Assembly: GCF_003626695.1 (NCBI RefSeq)
Contig: NZ_RBAH01000006.1
Coordinates: 248,001-312,000 of the forward strand
Reading direction: 5' to 3'
Length of the DNA stretch: 64,000 nucleotides
Source: Paenibacillus ginsengarvi
GTDB lineage: Bacteria; Bacillota; Bacilli; Paenibacillales; NBRC-103111
This document shows positions 33,500-42,236 of the stretch, one piece after another. Within the stretch, counting starts at the first letter, position 1. Every line of letters starts with the position of its first letter. The notes under the pieces are model-generated. The model was given only the letters and a program-made list of their open reading frames with translations. It was not told the origin of the DNA and did not search any database. Position numbers and translations under genes: made by a program.

Positions 33500-34243
33500 G
33501 TGGGGAAAAAACAACGGCTTGACAAAATTTTGGCGCATATGGGGTACGGCACGCGAAGCGAAATACGCCGCATCGTCAAACAAGGAGCGGTGAAAATCGG
33601 CGATGTATCGGTCAAAGACAGCGGTTTGCAGGTCGATCCCGAGCTGGATATGATCCTGGTGGATGGCGAGCGGGTCGTGTACCGTGAATTCATTTATTTG
33701 ATGCTTAACAAGCCGCAAGGGGTCGTATCGGCGACGGAAGATAGCCGGGACAGGACCGTCCTCGATCTGCTGGCGGACGAATACGGCCACTTCGAGCCGT
33801 TTCCGGTCGGCCGTCTCGATAAAGATACGGAAGGTTTGCTGCTGCTTACGAATGACGGCAAGCTGGCGCACAATTTGCTGTCGCCGCGGAAGCATGTGCC
33901 CAAAACGTATTTCGCCGAGGTGGAGGGGGCTGTCGGCGCAGCCGACATAGCGGCGTTCGAGGAAGGCGTCGTACTCGACGACGGCTACCGGACGATGCCG
34001 GCCAAGCTGGTCGTTTTGAAGGAAGGCGATCCCATGGCCCGGACCGTTGCCAAAATCGAACTGACGATAATGGAAGGGAAGTTTCATCAAGTGAAGCGGA
34101 TGTTTCAGGCGGTCGGCAAAAAAGTCGTTTATTTGAAGCGCATCTCGATGGGACCGCTGCTGCTCGACGAGCATCTGGCGGAAGGACAATACCGGGAGCT
34201 GACGGAGGACGAGCTCGAGCTGCTTAAGAATCATTCCGGTTAA
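33500..34243 (+). CDS. rsuA: RsuA-family pseudouridine synthase
   Basis: 247 residues from a GTG at 33500, with AGAGGGGAT upstream. The N-terminal S4 RNA-binding domain (QRLDKILAHMGYGTRSEIRR and onward) is followed by the catalytic domain. That includes LMLNKPQGVVSATED, PVGRLDKDTEGLLLLTNDG (catalytic aspartate), KTYFAEVEG and EGKFHQVKRMF. Members modify a uridine in 16S or 23S rRNA; the exact position cannot be assigned from sequence alone. It appears to share a transcript with the HAD gene downstream. Confidence 0.92.
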   Translation: MGKKQRLDKILAHMGYGTRSEIRRIVKQGAVKIGDVSVKDSGLQVDPELDMILVDGERVVYREFIYLMLNKPQGVVSATEDSRDRTVLDLLADEYGHFEPFPVGRLDKDTEGLLLLTNDGKLAHNLLSPRKHVPKTYFAEVEGAVGAADIAAFEEGVVLDDGYRTMPAKLVVLKEGDPMARTVAKIELTIMEGKFHQVKRMFQAVGKKVVYLKRISMGPLLLDEHLAEGQYRELTEDELELLKNHSG

Positions 34244-34304
34244 AGGGCTGGCGTTTGAAGCTAGGGAGGATAGCCCGTACGTACAGAGAGAGGGAGAGGA
34301 AGGA

Positions 34305-35096
34305 ATGAAGTATCGCTTGATTGCGCTCGATGTGGACGGCACGCTGCTGAACGACCGTTACGAGCTGACGGAAAGGACGATTCGCGCGGTTCGAGACGTT
34401 GCGGATAGAGGGGCGACGATCGTGCTGTGCACCGGCCGCTCTCCGGTGAACACGCTGCCGATCCTTGAGCGGCTCGGCCTCGAAGGAACGATTATTACGC
34501 ACAACGGGGCGGCTACGGTCCGCTCGCAGGACCGGCATATCGTTCACAACTATACGTTCGATATCGGTGAACTGGACGCGGTCTTCGCTTATTGCCGCGA
34601 CAACGGATTGCATTATGACGTTTGCACGCCGTTCCAACTGTACGTGGACGAAGAACTCAGCGAAGAAGTAGCCGGTATGTATGACAAATATATGCTCCAG
34701 CCGACCCGGATCGCCGCTATGTCCGAATTGCCGGAGCGGCCGGTCAAATTTACCGTGTTCGGCGATAAACAGGCCATCGACCGGGCCGAGCACGACTGGG
34801 CGGAGCTGGGGCTGCCGCTTACCGTGCTCCGCAGCGGCGACTACTTCATCGATCTGATGCACCCGGACGCTACGAAGGGAAGCGCTTTGCGAGAATTGGC
34901 GCTATCCCTCGGCATCGACCGGACCGAGGTTGCGGCTATCGGCAATTATTACAACGATATCGAGATGATCCGGTATGCCGGGCTCGGCATCGCAATGGAT
35001 AACTCGCCGGAGGATGTGAAGCGGGCAGCCGATGCGGTTACGGTCTCGAACAACGAAGAGGGCGTTTATGTCGCTCTGAACCGGTACGTTTTCTGA
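34305..35096 (+). CDS. Cof-type HAD-superfamily phosphatase
   Basis: A 263-residue HAD hydrolase of class IIB. Motif I is LIALDVDGTLLNDRY, motif II VLCTGRSP, motif III the Lys in HPDATKGSALRELA, and motif IV GNYYNDIEMIRYAG. The cap domain sits between motifs II and III. Such enzymes dephosphorylate sugar phosphates, FMN or related small metabolites; the substrate is not predictable. The ATG has GAGAGGAAGG upstream. Confidence 0.9.
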   Translation: MKYRLIALDVDGTLLNDRYELTERTIRAVRDVADRGATIVLCTGRSPVNTLPILERLGLEGTIITHNGAATVRSQDRHIVHNYTFDIGELDAVFAYCRDNGLHYDVCTPFQLYVDEELSEEVAGMYDKYMLQPTRIAAMSELPERPVKFTVFGDKQAIDRAEHDWAELGLPLTVLRSGDYFIDLMHPDATKGSALRELALSLGIDRTEVAAIGNYYNDIEMIRYAGLGIAMDNSPEDVKRAADAVTVSNNEEGVYVALNRYVF

Positions 35097-35109
35097 TGAT
35101 ATAGAAGAA

Positions 35110-35158
35110 GGGGCTGTACGCCAGGCTTGAAGCCCGGCGTACAGCCCCTTTATTTTTC
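35110..35158. terminator. Terminator after the HAD phosphatase gene
   Basis: A 13-bp GGGGCTGTACGCC stem with a continuing inner GGC/GCC is followed by TTTATTTTT. It lies between convergent genes. Confidence 0.9.
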
Positions 35159-35166
35159 CCGCGATA

Positions 35167-35259
35167 TTAGTACAAGAACCCGCGGGATACGATTACGAGC
35201 AAAATGAACAGTACGAGAATGACACCAGTGGACGTGAATGCTCCTCCTACTCCGGACAT
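35167..35259 (-). CDS. YjcZ-family sporulation peptide, copy 1
   Basis: A 30-residue peptide: MSGVGGAFTSTGVILVLFIL followed by LVIVSRGFLY. It is one membrane helix with the short GFxY/SRGFLY end characteristic of the YjcZ/YjcM group of Bacillales sporulation proteins. AAGGAGG precedes the ATG. A second copy with an identical last 18 residues lies just upstream (35310-35399), pointing to local duplication. Confidence 0.85.
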   Translation of the reverse strand: MSGVGGAFTSTGVILVLFILLVIVSRGFLY

Positions 35260-35309
35260 AGGATAACCTCCTTATAAAATCGATTTGATTGGAGAACTAG
35301 GTTCCGTTA

Positions 35310-35399
35310 TTAGTACAAAAACCCGCGGGATACGATTACGAGCAGGATGAACAGTACAAGTATAACGGCGGTTGTCGTACCGAAGCCAATACCAGACAC
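35310..35399 (-). CDS. YjcZ-family sporulation peptide, copy 2
   Basis: A 29-residue peptide from a GTG with GGGGAGG upstream: MSGIGFGTTTAVILVLFILL followed by VIVSRGFLY. It shares VILVLFILLVIVSRGFLY with copy 1 but differs at the N-terminus. These peptides are made in the mother cell or forespore in other Bacillales, and their role is unclear. It lies 50 bases upstream of copy 1, in the same orientation. Confidence 0.82.
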   Translation of the reverse strand: MSGIGFGTTTAVILVLFILLVIVSRGFLY

Positions 35400-35429
35400 C
35401 TGCAATTCCTCCCCATATGAAGGTATTTT

Positions 35430-35489
35430 CCGAATGCGGACCGATAAGGTTATCTTTGGGCTACCTGGATAGCCGGTTTCCGCATTCGG
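35430..35489. other. Inverted repeat upstream of the YjcZ pair
   Basis: CCGAATGCGGA (35430-35440) and TCCGCATTCGG (35479-35489) form a perfect 11-bp stem with a 38-base loop. The right arm lies inside a 13-codon reading frame. No T run follows, so it is not an obvious terminator. Confidence 0.55.
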
Positions 35490-35502
35490 CATACTCCATC
35501 AT
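35461..35502 (-). CDS. Possible 13-residue leader peptide
   Basis: The frame reads MMEYAECGNRLSR and stops. AAAAGGAGG stands ten bases before its first ATG, a stronger signal than many genes here have. It ends about 60 bases before the second YjcZ copy and overlaps one arm of the inverted repeat. It could be a translated leader or a decayed gene remnant. Confidence 0.35.
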   Translation of the reverse strand: MMEYAECGNRLSR

Positions 35503-35605
35503 ATTGTGAAGCCTCCTTTTTAGATACGGACAGCTGCCCGGACGCATAGAAAATGGGCCAATTCCGCATATTATGCAGCAACAACCTCGAGAGGAGAATG
35601 GAGTC

Positions 35606-36661
35606 ATGACGAATATCGCGCTCAGGCCTGCTCTGAAGACGGCCGGCGGGGAGGTTACCGAACTGCTCTTGGACGGGCGTTTCGTTGGGATGATGACGCT
35701 GGTATACCGGGAGAACGGGCGTTTGGCCGGCTCCGTCCAGCTCGAGCGGGAATCGCTTGCAGGCAAATGGAAAATGGAAGCGGTACAAGCGGCGCAAAAC
35801 TATATCCGGCATTTGACGGAGGCGCTTGGTGCCAAAGACTGTGAAGTGATCGTGACCTGGAGCTCCTACGAGCTTATGATATCATTCGGGGATCAAACGG
35901 ATGGGGATGAGCTGTTGGACGACCGGGCTTTGTTCGAGGACGACGACGATACATGGCTCGGAGATGTCGAGCCGGACGAGATCGATACGATGCTGATGAA
36001 CGATGACGATGAAGAGGAGCTATACTCCGGGGAGCTTGTCGTCGTAGGTGAAAGCCGCAATCGGATCGAGTACCATTTCTATGGCGGGGATGGGGAATGG
36101 CTGGCGGAGGCGTTCGCTCTGCTAAGCGGGACCGATGTGACGGCCGAGGTCGACTGGAAGATCGGCCCGTCGGAGGAAGAAGCCGAGTCGCTCATCGAAC
36201 AGCTTGTTGCCGATTTTGATCCTGACGAGGTGGATTCGTTTTATATCGAGATGCTGGCGGACGGTGTCGTGGTCGAAACGCTGGAGCTGACACACGAGGA
36301 TCTGTTGAGCGAGGACGAGCCGGGCCTAAGCGAGTACACAGCGGAACAGCCTGGCACAGGCGCCCTTGACTACTCGGTCATTCTGACCCGGGACGACGGC
36401 GATACGCTTACTTACGATCTGTACAAGCAGTCTCATGGAGGCTTGCCGATTGCGCAGGCGACCATCGACGTGAGCCGCCGCGAGCTGACGGGATTTATCG
36501 ATTTTCACGATCCGGAAAGTCTGGACAAACGCGAATGGATCGGAGCCCTGCTCATGCGGGAGCTGGATAAGGAAAAAGATTACGACACTCTAAATTTATC
36601 GATGCTTCTAGCGAATAAACTGGTCGACGACATCTGGTATGAGACGGAGACGTATCACTAA
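35606..36661 (+). CDS. Very acidic protein of unknown function
   Basis: 351 residues from ATG 35606 with GGAG upstream. The protein is strongly acidic, with an Asp/Glu-rich stretch (about 110-145: DDRALFEDDDDTWLG and NDDDEEELYSGELVV). It has no signal peptide or membrane helix. It looks modular: a beta-type first part (VGMMTLVYRENGRLAGSVQL) is echoed later (DYSVILTRDDGDTLTYDLYK, QATIDVSRRELTGFIDF), suggesting two related lobes. I do not recognise a family and assign no function. It stands alone before a convergent terminator. Confidence 0.75.
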   Translation: MTNIALRPALKTAGGEVTELLLDGRFVGMMTLVYRENGRLAGSVQLERESLAGKWKMEAVQAAQNYIRHLTEALGAKDCEVIVTWSSYELMISFGDQTDGDELLDDRALFEDDDDTWLGDVEPDEIDTMLMNDDDEEELYSGELVVVGESRNRIEYHFYGGDGEWLAEAFALLSGTDVTAEVDWKIGPSEEEAESLIEQLVADFDPDEVDSFYIEMLADGVVVETLELTHEDLLSEDEPGLSEYTAEQPGTGALDYSVILTRDDGDTLTYDLYKQSHGGLPIAQATIDVSRRELTGFIDFHDPESLDKREWIGALLMRELDKEKDYDTLNLSMLLANKLVDDIWYETETYH

Positions 36662-36693
36662 AGCCAGTCGGTGGGTCCAATATATAACAGGCC

Positions 36694-36723
36694 AAACAGG
36701 GGGGATTTTATCCCCCCTGTTTG
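36694..36723. terminator. Bidirectional terminator overlapping the rsmF stop codon
   Basis: AAACAGGGGGGAT and ATCCCCCCTGTTT form a 13-bp stem with a four-base loop. The minus-strand rsmF stop (36708-36710) lies in the loop, so the hairpin serves both convergent genes and covers the end of one. Confidence 0.85.
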
Positions 36724-38102
36724 CGCAGCCCTTTCGGGAAATGATTTTTCAGCTGTCCTCCGCTTGCCTTGCCCCACCCCAGCGGATAACCTTCCACCGT
36801 TACGAGCGTCCAGCCTGACACTTCACCGCCCGCGACAATCGTTTCCCCTCTAAGATACGCTTCCGTTTCGGGTGCGTTCACGTCCAGCCGCATCACGCTC
36901 CGGCATTGGTCCGCCCGCACCGCCATAGCCAGTGAATGCGACGGCTCCGCCCGCCCTTTGCGCAGCAAAGCGAGATGAAGGCCGGGACGCAGTATTTTGA
37001 GGCCGTCCAGATGAGCTGGCCGAAGCGGACAACCGGGCGCTGCCGAAAGCCAGTAAAGCTGCTCGCCGAACAGCACCGGCTCGCCCGGCGGCAGCGTAAA
37101 GCCGGGCACGATGTCCTCGAGCAAGCCGCTGGCGAGCGTCATCGCTTCCCGCACTGTTTTGTCGGCGGCGCCGGACGATTTACCGCCCCGCTCCTTCTTC
37201 GGGTTAGCCGCCGCATAATCGTTTTCCCGGCTAGTTTCCAGATTCCCTTTTTTGCTCAGCAGGGCGACAAAATGGCCTTCTCCACGCACCAGATGCGGCC
37301 ACAGCCGTTCGGTGCGAACGAGGCGGAAGTCCGGATGTCCGGCGAGAAACGAGTCGATCGCGTTTTCGTTTTCTTCGCAGTTAAATGTGCAAGTCGAATA
37401 GGCGAGTTGTCCGCCAGGCTTCAGCATAACGGCTGCGCTGTTCAATATATCCAGTTGCCGGGCTGCGCACATCGTCACGTGATCAGGCGACCATTCGCTC
37501 ACCGCTTCCGCGTCTTTGCGGAACATGCCTTCCCCCGAGCACGGCGCATCGAGCATGATTTTATCGAACATGCCGGCAAATTTGCGGGCGAGCGCATCGG
37601 GGGCGGCGCACACGACAACCGCGTTTGCGATTCCCATCCGTTCCACGTTTTCCGACAATATTTTGGCGCGCGCCGGGTGAATCTCGTTCGTGACGAGCAA
37701 GCCCCGGCCTTTCATCATTGCCGCGATTTGCGTCGTTTTCCCGCCCGGGGCTGCGGCCAGGTCGAGCACGATATCGCCGGGCTGCGGAGCGAGCAGCTCT
37801 GCGGAGGACATCGCCGACGGCTCCTGAATATAATATAAGCCGGCCTGATGAAACGGATGCTTGCCGGGCCGTGCGGTTTCGTCGTAATAATAACCTTCCT
37901 CGCACCACGGAACCGGCGATAGCCGGAATAGCGCGTTCAGCCGTTCGCGAATCGGCTCGTCCCCGGCGTGGTTGTCCAGCTTGAGCGGGTTCAGCCGCAA
38001 TCCGTAAGTACGTGCTTCGTCATAGCTATGAAGAAAAGCTTCGGCTTCTTCGCCGAGCTGGTCGCGTATTCGTCCGATAAAAGCTTGCGGCAGCTCTGTC
38101 AT
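36708..38102 (-). CDS. rsmF: RsmF/YebU-type rRNA (cytosine-C5)-methyltransferase
   Basis: A 464-residue NOL1/NOP2/Sun-family enzyme. The SAM site is DLAAAPGGKTTQIAAMMKG, motif IV DAPCSGEGMFRKD and motif VI YSTCTFNCEENENAI, which supply the two catalytic cysteines. The last ~150 residues resemble the RsmF C-terminal/PUA-type extension (LKILRPGLHLALLRKGRAEP, EVSGWTLVTVEGYPLGWGK). It methylates cytosines in 16S rRNA; the exact site is not predictable here. AGAGGAG precedes the ATG at 38100-38102. Confidence 0.9.
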   Translation of the reverse strand: MTELPQAFIGRIRDQLGEEAEAFLHSYDEARTYGLRLNPLKLDNHAGDEPIRERLNALFRLSPVPWCEEGYYYDETARPGKHPFHQAGLYYIQEPSAMSSAELLAPQPGDIVLDLAAAPGGKTTQIAAMMKGRGLLVTNEIHPARAKILSENVERMGIANAVVVCAAPDALARKFAGMFDKIMLDAPCSGEGMFRKDAEAVSEWSPDHVTMCAARQLDILNSAAVMLKPGGQLAYSTCTFNCEENENAIDSFLAGHPDFRLVRTERLWPHLVRGEGHFVALLSKKGNLETSRENDYAAANPKKERGGKSSGAADKTVREAMTLASGLLEDIVPGFTLPPGEPVLFGEQLYWLSAAPGCPLRPAHLDGLKILRPGLHLALLRKGRAEPSHSLAMAVRADQCRSVMRLDVNAPETEAYLRGETIVAGGEVSGWTLVTVEGYPLGWGKASGGQLKNHFPKGLRKQGG

Positions 38103-38202
38103 GGTAGTCTCCTCTGTAATAGTTTCGGGATCGATTAGGGTGCTATCGGTTAAAACCGGCGTGTGGATGCTCCGATTGCCGCTGGCAGGACCGGCGCGTC
38201 TG

Positions 38203-39417
38203 TTATTTGGCCGCATTGCCGAGGCTTACCGTGAATTTGACGACTTTATTTTTCCCGGTCGTCTTCGCTTTGTACATCGCCTGATCCGCTTGGGCAATAA
38301 GCTGCTCCGCGGATACGTCGTCCTCCCGCGATTTGGTTTTGCTGTATCCGATGCTTACGGTGACTCCGGTCTCGGCTTCGATGCGGCCGCGCACCTTCTC
38401 GCTGAATTTGCCCATATCGATGGACGGATCCGTAACGAGCACGACCATCTCCTCGCCGCCAAAGCGCCCGGCGAAGCCGATCTCCTCACTCTCCTCCATC
38501 ATAATCCGGGCAACCGCCTTGAGCGCCTCGTCGCCAGCATGATGGCCTTTAGTATCGTTCAGCTTCTTGAAGTTGTCGATGTCGCTGAACAACACGCTTA
38601 CCGGATACCCAAGGCGGATATATTGGTTGGTCTTACTAAGCATATAGCGCCGATTGTACAGGCCGGTCAAACCGTCCGTAATCGCGGAATGCATGCTGGC
38701 CTGCATCAATTCGACAATCCGTTCAAAAAAAAGCATGAACAGAATAAAGTAATAAAGCAGCGGTGCATACAGCTCTACGAACGTAAGGACGGGCGACGGC
38801 GTCTCCAGCATATACCGGTTGATTAAATACGAGAGATGGATGGAGAAAAAAACGAGCAGTCCGAATTGATACCTTCTCATCTGCCCGATCTGCGCCGGAA
38901 TGAAGATAAAGCAGATGAACACGAGCAGCAGCAAATAAACGTCCGGTCCGATGCGCCCGAGCTCGGCGAGCTGCTCCGGGGCCCCTTCGAACAAGGAAGG
39001 AACGAATATCCGGAACAAGGCGAGCAGCAGCGTGAGCAGCAAGGATGCATAAAAATAAAGGTGATGGCGTTTTTGTGTTGAATTATACAGTTGGTAGATC
39101 GCCCGGTTCATCATAATGAAAGCGACGACATGGATCGTCTGCGCCGCCAGGTCGAGCCGCGCTTCGTCCTGCGCTCCGAACAGCGAACCTGCGATCATGA
39201 CGACGTAGTAAACAAGGAAGACAAGCACGGAAGCCGTAAGCGACAAATACGCTTTGCGGCGGCGGCTTGTAAACAGACGGACCGACATAACCAGTATCAT
39301 GGTCAGCATGACCAGACTGCCGGCATAACCATACAACCGGGCGTATGGCCCGAATAACAGCTCTGATACGTTCAAGGTTGCCTCCACGAATGTTCGAGTC
39401 GATTCGACTTTTGCCAT
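38203..39417 (-). CDS. Membrane-bound GGDEF diguanylate cyclase
   Basis: 404 residues with about seven or eight membrane helices (residues 25-245) and a cytosolic GGDEF domain (about 250-400). Signature segments are DGLTGLYNRRYM, SDIDNFKKLNDTKGHHAGDEALK and AGRFGGEEMVV; GGEEM is a functional form of the active site. No RxxD inhibitory site lies five residues upstream of it, so product inhibition is unlikely. It should make cyclic di-GMP in response to a membrane signal. An HD-GYP phosphodiesterase candidate lies at 59167. Confidence 0.92.
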   Translation of the reverse strand: MAKVESTRTFVEATLNVSELLFGPYARLYGYAGSLVMLTMILVMSVRLFTSRRRKAYLSLTASVLVFLVYYVVMIAGSLFGAQDEARLDLAAQTIHVVAFIMMNRAIYQLYNSTQKRHHLYFYASLLLTLLLALFRIFVPSLFEGAPEQLAELGRIGPDVYLLLLVFICFIFIPAQIGQMRRYQFGLLVFFSIHLSYLINRYMLETPSPVLTFVELYAPLLYYFILFMLFFERIVELMQASMHSAITDGLTGLYNRRYMLSKTNQYIRLGYPVSVLFSDIDNFKKLNDTKGHHAGDEALKAVARIMMEESEEIGFAGRFGGEEMVVLVTDPSIDMGKFSEKVRGRIEAETGVTVSIGYSKTKSREDDVSAEQLIAQADQAMYKAKTTGKNKVVKFTVSLGNAAK

Positions 39418-39544
39418 TCATTATACCATCAGATCGTCAGATCAGCGACGCTCATTCTCGCGGCGTTGCTCCGGAAAGCATGAAAGCTTAACGGGAGCGA
39501 AAACGGAGCTGGCCGGCAATTACACAATATGGGAGACGAACAAG

Positions 39545-40678
39545 ATGAACATCCTGCAAGCGCTGTTTTTTCCTCCGGAGCAGCCCGGAGGCGTATCGTC
39601 CATGGTGCCTTACATTCAAGAAGCTTTTGCGGGCAAAGGCTGGGAGATGGAGCTGTTCTCGCTGCCGAAGCGGGTGCGGCTCAAAGGAACGGAGGAGGTT
39701 CGTTTCGAAACGTTCGATTGGACCGCTTTCGCCGGAGCGCCGATCGTCGATAAATATGTGCAGACGTACAAAGATTACGTCTGGTGGACGCGGCTCAGAT
39801 TGCGCAAAACGTACGATCTGATCCATGCCCACCATCCGATAGCGGGTCTTGCGATGAAGCAGCTGTTCCCGGATACTCCGGTGCTCATCACGCTTCATTC
39901 CAGCTTCGAGCGGGAGCTGGCGCTGAACGGCAAAATAAGCCCGGGGGGGCCGGAGGAGCGATTTCTGACGTCACTGTACGGCGAGCTGGAGCATCGGCTG
40001 GACGGGATCGTTACCGTGTCGCAGTCGTTCAAAACGTATTTGTCTTCCTTCGTGCGTAACCCGGAGGCAATAAGCGTCATTCCGAACGGATTCGACGAGC
40101 GCAGATTCAAGCCGGTTCCGCATGAGAATGTTGTGCCGCAGCTGATCACCGTTTGCCGTCTCGTACCGGCCAAAGGCATCGACACGCTGCTTGCGGCGTG
40201 CTCCGAGCTGAAGAAGCGCGGATATCCGTTCGTCCTCCATCTGATCGGAGACGGACCGATCCGCGAAGAGCTGGAGCAAATGGCGGTTTCGCTAAACATT
40301 TATGAGGAAACGATCTTTTACGGCTACATGCTGCATCCGGAAGAGTTTATGCCGTTCTTCGATATTTTCGTGCTTCCGTCGCGGGCCGAGTCGTTCGGCT
40401 CCGTGTTCGCCGAAGCGGCCCTATGCTGCCTTGCGCTGGTCGGCACCGATGTCGGCGGCGTAGCCGAACAGATCGACAACGACGAGAACGGTCTGCTTGT
40501 CCCGGTGGGCGATCCGGAGGCGCTGGCGAATGCGCTGGAGAAAGTGATGCTCGATCCGTCCTATCGCTACAATCTGGCGCGTTCCGCTTGGCTCAAGGCC
40601 AAAAGTGCCTATTCGCTGCAGCGTGTCATCGGCCAGCTCCAGATGCTGTACGGCTCGCTGGGCGCAGGCGGCAAGTAA
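39545..40678 (+). CDS. Family 4 glycosyltransferase
   Basis: A 377-residue GT-B fold enzyme. The N-terminal domain begins NILQALFFPPEQPGGVSSMV. The C-terminal domain carries VIPNGFDERRFKP, LITVCRLVPAKGIDTLL, HLIGDGPIREELE and the nucleotide-sugar loop PSRAESFGSVFAEAALCCLA, with the E-x7-E motif. It probably builds a surface or storage glycan; the donor and acceptor are not inferable. It is a single gene, with no cluster of sugar-biosynthesis neighbours. GGGAGA precedes the ATG. Confidence 0.9.
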   Translation: MNILQALFFPPEQPGGVSSMVPYIQEAFAGKGWEMELFSLPKRVRLKGTEEVRFETFDWTAFAGAPIVDKYVQTYKDYVWWTRLRLRKTYDLIHAHHPIAGLAMKQLFPDTPVLITLHSSFERELALNGKISPGGPEERFLTSLYGELEHRLDGIVTVSQSFKTYLSSFVRNPEAISVIPNGFDERRFKPVPHENVVPQLITVCRLVPAKGIDTLLAACSELKKRGYPFVLHLIGDGPIREELEQMAVSLNIYEETIFYGYMLHPEEFMPFFDIFVLPSRAESFGSVFAEAALCCLALVGTDVGGVAEQIDNDENGLLVPVGDPEALANALEKVMLDPSYRYNLARSAWLKAKSAYSLQRVIGQLQMLYGSLGAGGK

Positions 40679-40937
40679 GGTAAGCGGATGCCGGTTATTC
40701 GGTGCGCGGCTGGAAGGCTGCCTTAGCAAAAGTCCTCTTCTCCCGTCAGTGGTTGGCTCCTCTTTGCCGCAACCTTTTTCTTTCAACAGGTTGCCGGACA
40801 GGAGGGAGCGCTGGCTGTCGGGCGGAGGGGCTTTTTTGGCGATTGCTCCGGTTTTTGGAAGGGAACGCTTGTACGTATGGCGGATCGTTTGTACAATAAG
40901 AAAAACGTCTATAAAAGCAAATGAACGGAGGGATGCC

Positions 40938-42236
40938 ATGAAAGCTTTCCGGTTTATCCACGCGGCCGATCTTCATCTGGACAGCCCGTTCAAGGGCGTG
41001 TCCGCGCTGCCGCCTGTGATCCGCGATACGCTGCGGGAATCGACGTTTCGGGCGCTCGAAACGTTAGTCCATACGGCCATATCGGAGCGGGCCGATTTCG
41101 TTCTGCTCGCAGGGGACGTTTACGATACCGCAGACCGGTCGCTCCGGGCGCAGCTTCGGTTTCAAAGGGCGATGGAGACGCTCGCCGAACGCGGCATTCC
41201 GGTTTACGCCGTTCACGGCAATCACGATCCGCTGGACGGGCGCCGGGCGGAACTGCGCTGGCCGGATTCGGTCAAGTTTTTTCCGGCACACGAAGCGGAA
41301 TGCGTCGCCGCGACCCATCCCTTGCGCGGCGATCTGGCCTTCGTCCACGGCTGGTCGTTCGGGACGGCGGCGGTGATGGAGAGCCCGCTGCCGCTGTTCG
41401 GGAGCCCGCGCAGCGGCGTATACAATATCGGCTTGCTTCATGCGAATGCCGATGGCGATCCCGAACACGACAATTATGCGCCCTGCTCGGTCCGGGAGCT
41501 GGTCCGGCGGGGAATGGATTATTGGGCGCTCGGTCATATTCATTCGCGGCGCGTGCTGCACGACCATCCGTATATTGTCTACCCCGGCAATGTGCAGGGA
41601 AGAAGCGTTAGGGAGACGGGGGCGAAGGGCTGCTATATCGTCGACGTGACCGAGTCGGGGAGGTCCGTGTTAACGTTTCGCCCCACCGACTGCGTGCGCT
41701 GGTTCGTCCAGGACGTGCCGATTGACGATATGCGCGGAGAGCAGGAGCTTCGGGATCGGCTGGAGGAACGTATGCGGCAATGCGAGGACGAGGCGGACGG
41801 CCGACCCTCGATCGTAAGGTTTCGCCTTACGGGCCGCGGGCCGCTTCATCGGGCGTTAGGCCGGGCGGTAACGATCCGCGAGCTGGCGGACGAGCTTCGG
41901 GAGTGGCAGCTGCGGCGAACGGAAACAGAAGAAGGGGCGGCCTTCGTCTGGATCGAGTCCATTCAAGTGCGGACCGAGCCGGAGTTGAATATGCGGCTCG
42001 CGGCCGAGCGCAACGTTTTTCTCGGCGATCTGCTGGAGCTGTCGGCCTCTCTTGCCTCGGAACAAGGCCGATCACTCGAGTCGTTTTGCGAGGAGGCGCT
42101 ATCCCCGCTGCTTGCCCATCCGAAGGCTGGAGCTATACTGGCCCGGCTGCTGGCGGAGGAGCGGGACGACTGGCTGAAGGCGGCGGAAACAACTGCGGCC
42201 GCCTTAGTCGCCGAGGAGGAGGGCTGGGACGAATGA
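40938..42236 (+). CDS. yhaO: DNA repair exonuclease of the SbcD/Mre11 type (YhaO-like)
   Basis: A 432-residue calcineurin-like phosphoesterase. Metal ligands lie in FIHAADLHLDSP (D11, H13), LLAGDVYD, VYAVHGNHDPLDG and YWALGHIHSRRVL. A C-terminal region (about 300-432) would contact the partner ATPase. The ATG at 40938 has GGAGGGATGCC upstream; an open frame continues 111 codons further but without homology. It is coupled to the SbcC-like gene by a four-base overlap, so a Mre11-Rad50-type nuclease complex acting on DNA ends is the likely unit. Confidence 0.93.
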   Translation: MKAFRFIHAADLHLDSPFKGVSALPPVIRDTLRESTFRALETLVHTAISERADFVLLAGDVYDTADRSLRAQLRFQRAMETLAERGIPVYAVHGNHDPLDGRRAELRWPDSVKFFPAHEAECVAATHPLRGDLAFVHGWSFGTAAVMESPLPLFGSPRSGVYNIGLLHANADGDPEHDNYAPCSVRELVRRGMDYWALGHIHSRRVLHDHPYIVYPGNVQGRSVRETGAKGCYIVDVTESGRSVLTFRPTDCVRWFVQDVPIDDMRGEQELRDRLEERMRQCEDEADGRPSIVRFRLTGRGPLHRALGRAVTIRELADELREWQLRRTETEEGAAFVWIESIQVRTEPELNMRLAAERNVFLGDLLELSASLASEQGRSLESFCEEALSPLLAHPKAGAILARLLAEERDDWLKAAETTAAALVAEEEGWDE

